From: an uncultured Pelagibacteraceae bacterium
Lineage (GTDB): Bacteria > Pseudomonadota > Alphaproteobacteria > Pelagibacterales > Pelagibacteraceae
Reading direction: 5' to 3'
Assembly (NCBI GenBank): GCA_902524115.1
Contig: CABZCA010000008.1
Location: 1 to 57,910, forward strand
Length of the DNA stretch: 57,910 nucleotides
Both the position numbers and the translations under genes were made by a program. The notes below the pieces were generated by a model. The model worked only from the letters and a program-made list of their open reading frames with translations, was not told where the DNA came from and made no database searches. This document shows positions 18,761 to 27,379 of the stretch, one piece after another (the stretch's first letter is position 1; every line of letters begins with the position of its first letter).

Positions 18761-19758
18761 TTAAAATTTCTTACAATCTTTATTAATTCTTCAACCATTT
18801 CGATTTTGGTCTCAGGCAGTATTCCATGACCTAAATTAAAAATATATGGGTGGTCCTTAAAAATACTAAGATATTTTTCAGCTTCTGTTTTAAGAGTTTT
18901 TTGATCGGTCAATAATAATTTTGGATCAAGGCCACCCTGTATTGGTATTTTGATTTCATTAACAATTTTTTTTGGATCAACATCATAATCTATGTTTACA
19001 GCATCGGGTTTAACAATTTCACAGAAATTTTTATAATCTTTAATACCTCTAGGAAAACAAATAACAGGAACATCTAATTTTTTCACATACTCTACAATAT
19101 TTAATGTGGGTATATAAATATACTCTGGAATTTTTTCTTCTAACAATCCAGCCCAGCTATCAAAAATTTGTATTACTTGAGCTCCTGCTTCAACTTGATT
19201 TTTTATATGAAGTTTTAAAAATTTCTCAATTATTCCTAGTAATCTGTTTATTAGAAAATCATCTTTAAAAAAATCATTTGATAAACCTTTTTTTGGAGAA
19301 GATTTATTAATCATATAAACTAAAATTGTCCATGGCGCACCAACGAAACCAATCATATCTCTATTGTTCATTAAAGGGTCTTCTGATGTTTTTGTGATTG
19401 CTTTATAAACTTTATAAATTTTTTCTGTAAAATTTACTTCGTCAGTATCTTTTATTTTTTCTAAATTTATATCCCCTAATTTAGGTCCAAAATTTTTTTC
19501 AAATTCAACTTTTTGACCAAGTCCATATGGTAACATTAAAATATCTGAAAATATTATAGCTCCATCAAATCCAAACCTTTTAATAGGTTGTAGAGTAATT
19601 GCGGATGCTAATTCACTATTGAGGCAAAGTTTTATAAAGTCCTGGTTTTGTTTTCTAATTTCTCTAAATTCTGGAAGATATCTTCCTGCCTGTCTCATTA
19701 ACCATATGGGATTAGATTTGGTGTCTTGCTTTTTAATACAGTTAGTTATGGGACTCAT
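18757..19758 (-). CDS. hemE: Uroporphyrinogen decarboxylase
   Basis: A 333-residue UroD that decarboxylates the four acetate side chains of uroporphyrinogen III. The N-terminal signature PIWLMRQAGRYLPEFRE is present, along with IIFSDILMLPYGLG, the central FDSWAGLL and the C-terminal FNLGHGILPET. It is the first gene of the hemE-hemH-hemJ unit. In Caulobacter and Rickettsia hemE borders the chromosomal origin, which is relevant to the gap upstream of this gene. Confidence 0.97.
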   Translation of the reverse strand: MSPITNCIKKQDTKSNPIWLMRQAGRYLPEFREIRKQNQDFIKLCLNSELASAITLQPIKRFGFDGAIIFSDILMLPYGLGQKVEFEKNFGPKLGDINLEKIKDTDEVNFTEKIYKVYKAITKTSEDPLMNNRDMIGFVGAPWTILVYMINKSSPKKGLSNDFFKDDFLINRLLGIIEKFLKLHIKNQVEAGAQVIQIFDSWAGLLEEKIPEYIYIPTLNIVEYVKKLDVPVICFPRGIKDYKNFCEIVKPDAVNIDYDVDPKKIVNEIKIPIQGGLDPKLLLTDQKTLKTEAEKYLSIFKDHPYIFNLGHGILPETKIEMVEELIKIVRNFK

Positions 19759-19799
19759 ATAAATAGATATATATTATTTACTTTATTAGTATTATGTAT

Positions 19800-19808
19800 T
19801 GTGAATAA
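19800..19808 (-). promoter_or_regulatory. DnaA box
   Basis: On the minus strand this reads TTATTCACA, an exact fit to the relaxed consensus TTWTNCACA and one base from TTATCCACA. It is the best of four candidate boxes in the hemE/ppsR gap. Confidence 0.55.
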
Positions 19809-19835
19809 CGTAAATTAGTCAATTTCCACACTTAA

Positions 19836-19870
19836 TTAACTAATTATTAACAATCTTAATCTTTAATTAA
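19836..19870. promoter_or_regulatory. Pair of CtrA-type TTAA-N7-TTAA motifs
   Basis: TTAA-CTAATTA-TTAA (19836-19850, followed by C as in the fuller TTAAC consensus) and TTAA-TCTTTAA-TTAA (19856-19870) lie 5 bp apart between the DnaA-like boxes. In Caulobacter, CtrA bound at such sites next to hemE represses replication. In DNA this rich in A and T such motifs also occur by chance, so this is a suggestion only. Confidence 0.3.
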
Positions 19871-20043
19871 TAAGATATTTTAAGAATAAATTAAGGATTT
19901 TCACATTTTACATATATCTTGAATAACTATAACCACAATTTATAATTTAGTTAATTTTATTGGGAAAAATACATAGTTCTATACGTTGGAAGAATAAATC
20001 TACATTTTTCTTATTTTACTAATAGTTTATAAACATCTTATAC

Positions 20044-20871
20044 ATGAGAAACTTATACCAAATTTACTTAATATCAGATTCTACAGGAGAGACATTAGAT
20101 AGGATATTTTTAGCGTTAAAAGCTCAATTTCCTAATTTTGAATATGAAACTAATCATTTTTCTTTTACTCGTACTGAAAGTCAAACTTTAAGCATTTTAA
20201 AACAAGCTAAAAAGGATACAAATTCAATAATTTTATATACTATAGTAAATAGTAAACTTGCAAAATATCTCACAGAAAAAGCTTATGAAAGAGGAATACC
20301 ATGTTTTGGCGTTCTTGGAGATTTAATACTAAATTTTTCAAAAGTTCTAAATCAAAAAGCTTCGCATCAACCAAGCGGTCAACACACCCTAAATGAAGAA
20401 TACTACGATAGAATTGAAGCCATCCAGTTTACTATGAATCATGATGATGGTAATCAAACGGATGATATAGAGAAATCTGATATCATTCTTTTGGGGGTAA
20501 GCAGAACAAGTAAAACCCCAACAGCAATTTATCTAGCTAATAGAGGTTTTAAAACTTCAAATATCCCGTTAGTAAACAAAAACTCAATTCCATCAAAAGT
20601 TATTGAAAAAAACTTTTCCCCATGTGTTGTTGGTTTAGTAACAGAAGCCGAGAGACTATATGATTTAAGAAAAAACAGATTGAACTCTTTAAAAGAAGAT
20701 CAAAATAGTGAATACGTAAATATAGACAAGATTCGGAATGAACTAAATAGTTCTAGAAAATTATTTAAAGAGAATAATTGGCCCACAATAGATGTAACAC
20801 GAAAATCAGTTGAAGAAACAGCAGCATCTGTAATTAAAATTTATGAAATAAAAAATAAAAAAAATGATTAA
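20044..20871 (+). CDS. ppsR: Pyruvate/phosphate or water dikinase regulatory protein (DUF299)
   Basis: A 275-residue member of the DUF299 kinase/pyrophosphorylase family, which switches PEP synthase or pyruvate phosphate dikinase on and off by ADP-dependent phosphorylation and phosphate-dependent dephosphorylation. The N-terminal YLISDSTGETLDRI and the P-loop-like GVSRTSKTPTAIYLANRG near residue 150 are diagnostic, as are the SGQHTLNEEYYDRIEAI segment and the C-terminal SVEETAASVI. It is the first gene rightward of the putative origin and overlaps maf by 8 bp. Which dikinase it controls cannot be told here. Confidence 0.92.
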   Translation: MRNLYQIYLISDSTGETLDRIFLALKAQFPNFEYETNHFSFTRTESQTLSILKQAKKDTNSIILYTIVNSKLAKYLTEKAYERGIPCFGVLGDLILNFSKVLNQKASHQPSGQHTLNEEYYDRIEAIQFTMNHDDGNQTDDIEKSDIILLGVSRTSKTPTAIYLANRGFKTSNIPLVNKNSIPSKVIEKNFSPCVVGLVTEAERLYDLRKNRLNSLKEDQNSEYVNIDKIRNELNSSRKLFKENNWPTIDVTRKSVEETAASVIKIYEIKNKKND

Positions 20872-21448
20872 GATTATTTTAGCTTCAAAAAGCAAAGTCA
20901 GAAAAGAAATATTAGATAATCATAATATCAATTGTAATGTTGAAGTATCAAATATAGATGAAGATCCAATTAAAGAAAGCTTATTAAAAGAGGGGGCTTC
21001 ACCAGAAATTATTTCTAAAAATCTAGCAGAATTAAAAGCAAATAAGGTAAGTCAAAAATTTAATAATACTTTAGTATTAGGAGCAGATAGCGTAATCGAT
21101 TTAATTGGAGAATTAATATCAAAACCAGAAAGTAGGGAAGAGGCTTTAAATATTTTAAAGAAACTTAATGGAAAAAAACATTCCTTGATCAGTTCAGTTT
21201 GTATATCTAAAAATGGATCCATGGTTTGGAACTATACCGACAAAGCTTATTTAACCATGAAAGATCTTTCTAAAAATGAATTAGTCACTTATTTAAATAA
21301 AATAAGCGATGAGGCTTTATATGCTTATAATGTCTATCAAATTGAAGGAGAAGGAAGAGATTTATTTTCTAATATTGATGGTGATGAAGATACGATAATG
21401 GGCTTACCCATTAAAAAAATTAAGGAATATTTGGAACTACAAAAATGA
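20864..21448 (+). CDS. maf: Maf family nucleotide pyrophosphatase
   Basis: A 194-residue Maf/YhdE protein. The start IILASKSKVRKEIL corresponds to the family S-x-R-R-x-x-L motif, though the first Arg of the pair is replaced by Val here. VLGADSVI holds the metal-binding Asp, LISKPESREEALNILKKL is typical, and GEGRDLFSNIDGDEDTIMGLPI is the C-terminal signature. Maf proteins hydrolyse non-canonical or pyrimidine nucleotides. It overlaps ppsR by 8 bp and aroE by 4 bp. Confidence 0.92.
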   Translation: MIKIILASKSKVRKEILDNHNINCNVEVSNIDEDPIKESLLKEGASPEIISKNLAELKANKVSQKFNNTLVLGADSVIDLIGELISKPESREEALNILKKLNGKKHSLISSVCISKNGSMVWNYTDKAYLTMKDLSKNELVTYLNKISDEALYAYNVYQIEGEGRDLFSNIDGDEDTIMGLPIKKIKEYLELQK

Positions 21449-22239
21449 AAAAATTTTTAGTAATAGGTAATCCAATTAAACATTCTTTATCTCCAAAGTT
21501 ACATAATTATTGGATAAAAAAAAATAATTTAAATGCAATTTATGGAAAATTGGAAACTTATGACAATGATTTGTCTGAACTATGTAAATCTATCAAAAAT
21601 GGAGATTTGGAGGGTTTAAATGTTACTGTCCCTTTTAAAAAATCAATAATACCTCACCTAGATATTTTAAGTAGTAATGCATTAAGGACACAATCCGTAA
21701 ATACTATTTCGTTAAATAAAGGTCATTTAATTGGAGATAACACTGATATTAATGGGTTTGAATTAAGTATAAGAAAATTGAATTATGATGTTAGTGACAA
21801 AACAGTTCTGATATTAGGTGCTGGTGGTGTTGTACCATCAATTATTTTTTCGCTGCTAGGGATGAAAGCATCAAAAATACTTTTGAGTAATAGAACCAAA
21901 GAAAAAGCTAATAATTTAAAGAAGTTTTTCAAGGAGATTAATATTATAGACTGGGGTGATTTACCTGATTTTGATATGATAATTAATGCAACTACTTTAG
22001 GTTTAAATAAAGATGATAAGTTTGGTTTAGATTTCTCACAGATTAGTAATAACAAGCTTTTTTATGATGTTATATACTCTCCATTTAAAACAGAATTCTC
22101 TGAGGCAGGTAATGCAAAAGGTAATGTAATTGAAAATGGTTTAAATATGTTCTTATTTCAAGGCCAGCAAGCCTTTAATATTTGGCATAATGTTGAACCA
22201 GAAATTAACAAAGAATTAATTGAATTTATAAAAAAATGA
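21445..22239 (+). CDS. aroE: Shikimate dehydrogenase
   Basis: A 264-residue NADP-dependent shikimate dehydrogenase. The N-terminal VIGNPIKHSLSPKLHN binds shikimate, GLNVTVPFKKS carries the catalytic Lys, GDNTDINGFE the catalytic Asp, and LILGAGGVVPSI plus NRTKEKA form the NADP site. The C-terminal GLNMFLFQGQQAFNIW matches. It belongs to the ppsR-maf-aroE-coaE-dnaQ run and serves aromatic amino-acid synthesis. A 23-bp gap separates it from coaE. Confidence 0.96.
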   Translation: MKKFLVIGNPIKHSLSPKLHNYWIKKNNLNAIYGKLETYDNDLSELCKSIKNGDLEGLNVTVPFKKSIIPHLDILSSNALRTQSVNTISLNKGHLIGDNTDINGFELSIRKLNYDVSDKTVLILGAGGVVPSIIFSLLGMKASKILLSNRTKEKANNLKKFFKEINIIDWGDLPDFDMIINATTLGLNKDDKFGLDFSQISNNKLFYDVIYSPFKTEFSEAGNAKGNVIENGLNMFLFQGQQAFNIWHNVEPEINKELIEFIKK

Positions 22240-22262
22240 AACTATGAGATTTAAAATTAAAC

Positions 22263-22856
22263 ATGATTAGAGTTGGAATAATTGGTGGTATAGGCTCAGG
22301 AAAATCCTTTATTTCAAGACTTTTTGGATATCCGGTATTTAATGCAGATAATGAGGTAAAATATATTTATAAAAAAAATAAAGAGTGTTTTAATAAATTA
22401 AAAAAAAAACTACCAAAATTTATAAAAACATTTCCTATTGAAAAAAAGGAGCTTATATCGTCCATTAGCTCAAATAAGAAAAATCTTAAAATTATATCTT
22501 CCGTTGTTCATCCATTTGTAAGAAAAAATATGAGAAAGTTTATAATAAGAAACAAGAAGAGTGAAATGATCATTTTTGATATCCCTTTATTAATAGAAAA
22601 CAAACTCAATAAAAAAAAAGATATAATTATATTTGTTAAATCAAACAAATCCAAAGTCTTAAACAGATTAAAAAAGAGACCTAACTTCGATGAAAAATTG
22701 ATTAGGAATTTTAAAGAAAATCAGGTTATCTTATCTAAAAAAATAAAATTAGCTGACTATGTCATTAATAATAATTTTTCAGCAAACGTGATAAAAAAAA
22801 AAGTTAAACTAATTAAAAAAGAAATTTTAAATGAAAGATATAGTTCTAGATACTGA
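22263..22856 (+). CDS. coaE: Dephospho-CoA kinase
   Basis: A 197-residue kinase for the last step of CoA synthesis. The P-loop GIIGGIGSGKSFISRLF opens the protein, followed by VFNADNEVK with the substrate-binding Asp, HPFVR and IFDIPLLIE. Its C-terminal third is exceptionally Lys-rich. The end overlaps dnaQ by 26 bp, the longest same-strand overlap in the window. The order aroE-coaE-dnaQ is conserved in alphaproteobacteria. Confidence 0.93.
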   Translation: MIRVGIIGGIGSGKSFISRLFGYPVFNADNEVKYIYKKNKECFNKLKKKLPKFIKTFPIEKKELISSISSNKKNLKIISSVVHPFVRKNMRKFIIRNKKSEMIIFDIPLLIENKLNKKKDIIIFVKSNKSKVLNRLKKRPNFDEKLIRNFKENQVILSKKIKLADYVINNNFSANVIKKKVKLIKKEILNERYSSRY

Positions 22857-23496
22857 AACTACTGGATTATCTGTAAGAGATGGTCATCGAATTGTTGAAA
22901 TTGGCTGCATAGAGCTTGATAATTTAGTGCCTACAAAAAATATTTTCCATTTTTACCTCAACCCGGAGAGGAAGGTGTCAGAGAAGGCATTTGAGGTTCA
23001 TGGTTATTCAGATAAATTTCTATCAACAAAACAAAAATTTGCTGAAATAGCTGATGCTTTTCTTGATTTTATAGACAATAAAAAAATTATTATTCACAAC
23101 GCAGAGTTTGACATTGGTCATTTAAATAATGAATTATCTTTAATCGGTAAGCAAAAAATAAATACTTCAAATGTTATTGATACACTAGAGTTAGCAAGAA
23201 ATAAATTTCCAGGCTCAGGTATTAGTTTGGATGCTTTGTGCAAAAGATTTAGAATTGATAATTCTAAAAGAGAAAAACATACAGCCTTAATAGATTGTGA
23301 ATTACTTGCAAAAGTTTATATTAATTTAATTGATCAAAAAGAACCGAAATTAAATCTAGTTGAAAATATTGAAAGCAAAGCTTTATCTATTCAAGGTAAG
23401 TCTGACTATTACAAAAAAGTTATAATCCCAAGTCAAAAGGAACTTTCTGATCATCAGGAATTTTTAAAAAAAAATTTAAAAAAGAATTATTTTTAG
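22831..23496 (+). CDS. dnaQ: DNA polymerase III subunit epsilon (proofreading exonuclease)
   Basis: A 221-residue DEDDh exonuclease. Exo I is VLDTETTGLSV, followed by RIVEIGCIEL; Exo II reads IIHNAEFDIGHLN; Exo III is HTALIDCELLAKVY with the catalytic His and Asp. The family clamp-binding motif could lie in the less conserved C-terminal tail. The ATG at 22831 gives a start immediately before the first catalytic Asp and overlaps coaE by 26 bp. The 3' end overlaps convergent secB by 4 bp. Confidence 0.95.
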   Translation: MKDIVLDTETTGLSVRDGHRIVEIGCIELDNLVPTKNIFHFYLNPERKVSEKAFEVHGYSDKFLSTKQKFAEIADAFLDFIDNKKIIIHNAEFDIGHLNNELSLIGKQKINTSNVIDTLELARNKFPGSGISLDALCKRFRIDNSKREKHTALIDCELLAKVYINLIDQKEPKLNLVENIESKALSIQGKSDYYKKVIIPSQKELSDHQEFLKKNLKKNYF

Positions 23497-23915
23497 TTTA
23501 ACCTCTCATTATATAATTTTTCAAAATCTATTTTTGAACCAAATTTTAAATCAGGTAATCCAGAGTTTCTTAAAATAGTTAAAAACTTTTCTTCTAATTC
23601 TGGATAAATTTTTACTTGTAGGTCACTTAATATTATTTTCTCTAACTCTGTTTTTTTAATTTGCAAATCTAATATGTCGATTGCAGTTGCATATTTAATT
23701 TGGAAAAAACCTTTTTCTTTTTTCTTATTTGGATTTTCATAAGTTAAGGTTGTAAGAACTTCTATTATTTTTCTTTTTAATGGTTTAGATGTTATGTCAA
23801 CTTTCATTTCATATTCTGGAATAGTATTTCTAATAGTAATCAAAGTTTCAGGATTTGGTATCTCAACTGATAAATCTTGAATGTAACTAACAATAATTTT
23901 GTATTTATTTTCCAT
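23493..23915 (-). CDS. secB: Protein-export chaperone SecB
   Basis: A 140-residue SecB-like tetrameric chaperone that holds preproteins unfolded for SecA. The conserved YIQDLSVEIPNP segment and the alternating beta-strand pattern of the core are visible, and length is near the usual 150. Several core positions differ from the enterobacterial protein, as expected for SAR11. It overlaps fxsA by 11 bp upstream and dnaQ by 4 bp downstream. Abundant porins in this window would be natural clients. Confidence 0.88.
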   Translation of the reverse strand: MENKYKIIVSYIQDLSVEIPNPETLITIRNTIPEYEMKVDITSKPLKRKIIEVLTTLTYENPNKKKEKGFFQIKYATAIDILDLQIKKTELEKIILSDLQVKIYPELEEKFLTILRNSGLPDLKFGSKIDFEKLYNERLN

Positions 23916-24330
23916 CTTTATCTTCTATATCCTCATATTCACCTTCAATAAAATTTTTTTTTTTAAGTTTATTTTTATTTTTTGAATAATTTCTTGAATA
24001 TTTACTAAGAATTATTTTTCTTGTAACTGGGAAAATTAAAAGAATTCCAATTATGTCTGTCCCAAAACCTGGTAGTATTAAAAGTAAAGCAGCAAAAGCG
24101 ATAGCTGCTCCCGAAACTATTTCATATAGAGGCATTTCATTTTTGACTAATTGAGACATGCCTGATTTTAAAGTGTTAAAACCTTCGTATCTCGCATACC
24201 AAATTCCGGCGATTGCAGTGGCTAGTATCAATAAAACCGTGTTTAATGCTCCTATCTGTGATCCAACTTTTATGAATAAGTAGATTTCAAGAAGAGGTAT
24301 GCCTAAAATAAGAATTATTGCTGTGTTCAT
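23905..24330 (-). CDS. fxsA: FxsA family membrane protein
   Basis: A 141-residue inner-membrane protein with three to four hydrophobic segments and the family pattern PLLEIYLFIKVG, LLILATAIAGIWYARYEG and LLILPGFGTDIIGILLI. The C-terminal tail is charged. In E. coli FxsA affects phage exclusion by interacting with a phage protein; its normal role is unclear. It is paired with secB (11-bp overlap) and is divergent from the Tim44-like gene by 58 bp. Confidence 0.92.
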   Translation of the reverse strand: MNTAIILILGIPLLEIYLFIKVGSQIGALNTVLLILATAIAGIWYARYEGFNTLKSGMSQLVKNEMPLYEIVSGAAIAFAALLLILPGFGTDIIGILLIFPVTRKIILSKYSRNYSKNKNKLKKKNFIEGEYEDIEDKDGK

Positions 24331-24388
24331 TTGTCTATAATGTAAATTGCAGGTTGAAATTAATCAACATAGTAAATATTATTAGTAT

Positions 24389-24979
24389 ATGAGTTACAGC
24401 TTCGAGTATATCGATATAATATTACTAGCTATGATTGCTGGTTTTATTTTCCTTAGATTAAGAGGGATTTTAGGAAAAAAAACAGGATTTGAGGAAAATA
24501 TCAATTCGAGTTTCCCTCATGAAGAAGTTCCAGAAACTAAAACCTCACCTGTTTTAAATGCTGAAACTTTTGATGATGCAGCAAAGAAAGATTTCTTGAA
24601 TGGTGCTAAAATTGCATACGAAAGTATTATTACTAGTTTTTCTAAAGGAGATCTTAAATCAATAAAAAATCTACTAGCAAAAAATGTATATGATCAATTT
24701 GATGAAGCTATAAAAGATAAAAAAGCAAATAATGTAACTTCTGAAACTACATTTATTGGTATCAATACTGCAGAAATAAAAGAACATAATCAAAATAAAA
24801 ATATGCTGGAGGTAACTGTTGAATTTGTAAGTGAGATAATATCCTGCATTAAAGATAAAGATAACAAAGTTATATCAGGTGATGCGCAAAAAGTTAAAAA
24901 AGTGTTAGATACTTGGAAGTTTACAAAAGATAGTACGTCAAAAAATCCTAATTGGTTAATAGTAGATACCCAGGCTTAG
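24389..24979 (+). CDS. Tim44/TimA-like membrane-anchored protein
   Basis: A 196-residue protein with an N-terminal membrane anchor (IDIILLAMIAGFIFLRLRGILG), an acidic linker, then a Tim44-like domain from about residue 70 (FLNGAKIAYESIITSFSKGD, then TFIGINTAEI, VTVEFVSEII, and the closing DTWKFTKD then NPNWLIVDT). Mitochondrial Tim44 is an import-motor scaffold and bacterial homologues such as Caulobacter TimA are inner-membrane proteins of uncertain role. It is divergent from fxsA-secB, the usual alphaproteobacterial setting, and abuts the Smr gene. Confidence 0.88.
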   Translation: MSYSFEYIDIILLAMIAGFIFLRLRGILGKKTGFEENINSSFPHEEVPETKTSPVLNAETFDDAAKKDFLNGAKIAYESIITSFSKGDLKSIKNLLAKNVYDQFDEAIKDKKANNVTSETTFIGINTAEIKEHNQNKNMLEVTVEFVSEIISCIKDKDNKVISGDAQKVKKVLDTWKFTKDSTSKNPNWLIVDTQA

Positions 24980-25405
24980 TTGAATAAAAAGATATCAGAT
25001 AAAGATAAACGAGACTGGCAAGATTTTATAAATGGTACTGATAAATTAGAAAATAAAGACCTAAAAATTTCTTCAACACCTAAAGGATATATTGAAAAAT
25101 CTATTGATTTGCATGGTTATACCTTAGAGGAAGCAAATCAAAAGATGAATTCCTATATTAAACAGTGTTTTATTAATGGAGTTAATAAAATTAATGTAAT
25201 CACAGGAAAGGGTTTAAGATCTAGAAATTTAAATGATCCATATCAATCTAATAATTTAAGTATATTAAAACACTCAGTTCCTAATTTTATTAAAGGTAAT
25301 GACCAGTTAATGAATAAAATATTAAGTATTGATTTTGAAGCTGTTGAAAACCCGTCTGTTGGAAATTTTGATATTTTTTTAAAAAAAAAAAAGCAAAAAT
25401 TATAA
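24980..25405 (+). CDS. Smr/MutS2 C-terminal domain protein
   Basis: A 141-residue stand-alone Smr domain protein. The [16 protein letters not shown] motif and [11 protein letters not shown] with the TGKG loop are the family signatures; the usual H-G-x-L motif is weak. Smr domains are typically nicking nucleases or RNA-acting nucleases. The start is a TTG at 24980, directly after the TAG of the Tim44-like gene, which fixes both as one unit. The C-terminus is a Lys run and overlaps convergent hslU by 6 bp. Confidence 0.9.
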   Translation: MNKKISDKDKRDWQDFINGTDKLENKDLKISSTPKGYIEKSIDLHGYTLEEANQKMNSYIKQCFINGVNKINVITGKGLRSRNLNDPYQSNNLSILKHSVPNFIKGNDQLMNKILSIDFEAVENPSVGNFDIFLKKKKQKL

Positions 25406-26771
25406 AATAAATTTTGAAAGATCTGCGTCTTTTACTAATTCACCAATATTTTTCTTAATATAATTCGAGTCTATACTAATTTTTTCACCAGCTCTATCTG
25501 TTGCTGTAAAACTAATTTCATCTAAAACTCTTTCAATAATTGTATGAAGTCTTCTAGCACCTATGTTTTCAACAGTTGTATTTACTTCGCTTGCAATTGT
25601 TGCAATGGTATCTATTCCATCTTCTGTAAATTCTAAATCAACATTTTCAGTTTTGAGTAAGGCTTTGTATTGTTTAATTAAACTATTATCTGGCTCTTTT
25701 AAAATCCGCTTAAAATCCTCACTATTCAACGCATCTAGCTCAACTCTGATTGGTAATCTTCCTTGAAGTTCAGGCAAAAGATCCGATGGTTTTGCTAATT
25801 GGAATGCCCCAGAAGCTATAAATAATATGTGATCTGTCTTTATTGGACCATATTTAGTACTCACTGTCGTTCCTTCAATTAGAGGAAGCAAGTCTCTTTG
25901 AACACCTTCTCTTGAAACATCTCCACCAACTCGGTCAGTTCTTGCTGAAATCTTATCTATTTCATCTAAAAATACGATACCGTTATTTTCAGTTGTATTT
26001 TTTTGCAGATTTAATAATTTTATCTTGTTCTATTAATTTATCAGCTTCTTCGTTAAGTAATATCTCATGAGATTCTTTTACTGACATTTTTTTCTTCTTA
26101 GCTTTCTGACCCATAGATTTACCAAGCATGTCTGAAATATTAATCATTCCAACATTTGCACCAGGCATACCAGGAATTTCGAATGACGGCATTCCACCAC
26201 CACTTTCAGTTACAGCTATTTCAATCTCATTGTCGTCTAAATCACCATCTCTTAATCTTTTCCTAAAACTTTCCCGCGTTGCAACACTTGCTTTATTACC
26301 TACAATTGCATCAAGAACTCTATCCTCTGCTAATTTTTGTGCTTTAGCGTGAACTTCTTTTCTTTTTTTAACTTTTTCCATTGCAATGGCAATTTCTAAA
26401 AGATCTCTAATTATTTGTTCAACATCTCTTCCAACATAACCAACTTCAGTAAATCTTGTAGCCTCAACTTTTACAAATGGTGCTTCAGCTAATTTTGATA
26501 ATCTTCTAGATATTTCCGTTTTACCAACACCTGTTGGTCCCATCATTAAAATATTTTTTGGAAGAACTTCATCTTTCATATCTCCTTCTAAAGCTTGTCT
26601 TCTCCATCTATTTCTTAAAGCAATTGCAACAGCTCTTTTAGCATTATTTTGTCCAACAACAAATCTATCTAACTCAGAAACTATTTCTCTTGGAGATAAT
26701 GAATTTTGAATATTATTTTTTTCTTTTTTTACTTTAGCGTTTGGTAGAGTTGTAACGTTTGATTTTTCCAT
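25400..26771 (-). pseudogene. hslU: ATP-dependent protease ATPase subunit HslU, interrupted by a frameshift
   Basis: Two adjoining frames together make an intact HslU. The first (ATG at 26771, stop at 25989) has [16 protein letters not shown], the P-loop [15 protein letters not shown] and [15 protein letters not shown]. The second frame carries Walker [10 protein letters not shown], then [39 protein letters not shown] and the C-terminal [18 protein letters not shown], ending at 25400. The frames part at a run of seven A (plus-strand T, 25998-26004); removing one A restores the full protein. HslU unfolds substrates for HslV. It may be a sequencing error rather than a true pseudogene. A TTG at 26786 could also start it. 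Confidence 0.85.
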
Positions 26772-26772
26772 A

Positions 26773-27288
26773 TTAAATTTTTTCAATGTTTAAATTGTCA
26801 TTGGTGAAAACACATATTTCAGATGCAACTTTAATAGCTTTTTTTGCAACTTCTTCTGCTGATAAATCTGTATCCATTAAAACTTTTGCAGATGCTAATG
26901 CATAATTTCCACCAGATCCAATTCCAATTACATCACCTTCAGGCTCTAAAACGTCACCAGTTCCAGAGATAATAAAACTATTTTCTTTGTCACCAACCGC
27001 CATTAAGGCTTCTAATCTTCTTAAATACTTATCTGTTCGCCAATCTTTAGCAAGTTCAACAGCTGCTCTTGCTAGATTTCCAGCATGTTTTTCTAGTTTA
27101 GACTCTAATCTTTCAAATAATGTTAAGGCATCTGCTGTAGATCCGGCAAAACCTGCGATCACATTTCTTTTCTCAATCTTACGAACTTTATTTGCAGTTT
27201 TCTTAATTACTGTATTTCCCATACTAACTTGGCCATCTCCTGCAACTACTACTTCGTTATTTTTTCTCACCAATACTATTGTTGTCAT
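26773..27288 (-). CDS. hslV: ATP-dependent protease proteolytic subunit HslV
   Basis: A 171-residue proteasome-like peptidase. After Met the catalytic Thr is exposed (TTIVLVRK), with the conserved [26 protein letters not shown] and [16 protein letters not shown] (here [12 protein letters not shown]) motifs. It forms the double hexameric core docking to HslU. The stop is one base from the hslU ATG, so the two are an operon. Upstream is the divergent hisB promoter region. Confidence 0.96.
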   Translation of the reverse strand: MTTIVLVRKNNEVVVAGDGQVSMGNTVIKKTANKVRKIEKRNVIAGFAGSTADALTLFERLESKLEKHAGNLARAAVELAKDWRTDKYLRRLEALMAVGDKENSFIISGTGDVLEPEGDVIGIGSGGNYALASAKVLMDTDLSAEEVAKKAIKVASEICVFTNDNLNIEKI

Positions 27289-27339
27289 AGATTATAGATG
27301 GATACTAAATCTTATAGTTCAAGACCAAGCCTAGAATTA

Positions 27340-27368
27340 TTGCCATAATTGAATAATAGATATATACC
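27340..27368 (+). promoter_or_regulatory. Possible sigma70 promoter for the his operon
   Basis: TTGCCA at 27340-27345, a 17-bp spacer, then TATACC at 27363-27368, placing a start site only a few bases before the hisB ATG at 27380. The very short leader would suit a compact genome, but the match is moderate and AT-rich DNA makes such pairs common. Confidence 0.3.
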
Positions 27369-27379
27369 TTTTTCAAACT

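Larger units (their letters stand above)
19759..20043. other. oriC: Candidate replication origin (oriC) between hemE and ppsR
   Basis: This 285-bp, highly AT-rich gap separates divergent hemE and ppsR, and genes are read away from it on both sides. DnaA-box-like sites: TTATTCACA (reverse strand, 19800-19808) fits TTWTNCACA exactly; ATTTCCACA (19822-19830) and ATTTTCACA (19897-19905) miss only the first base; ATAACCACA (19929-19937) has two mismatches. Two TTAA-N7-TTAA motifs (19836-19850 and 19856-19870) resemble CtrA sites. Known alphaproteobacterial origins lie beside hemE, and parAB/parS are 7 kb away. Function is inferred; no ORF fits here. Confidence 0.62.

Noticed and set aside
25989..26010. 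Programmed -1 frameshifting to make full-length HslU at the A run
   Set aside because: The -1 frame reaches a stop soon after; the frame needed is +1, so a standard A-AAA-AAA slip would not yield HslU.
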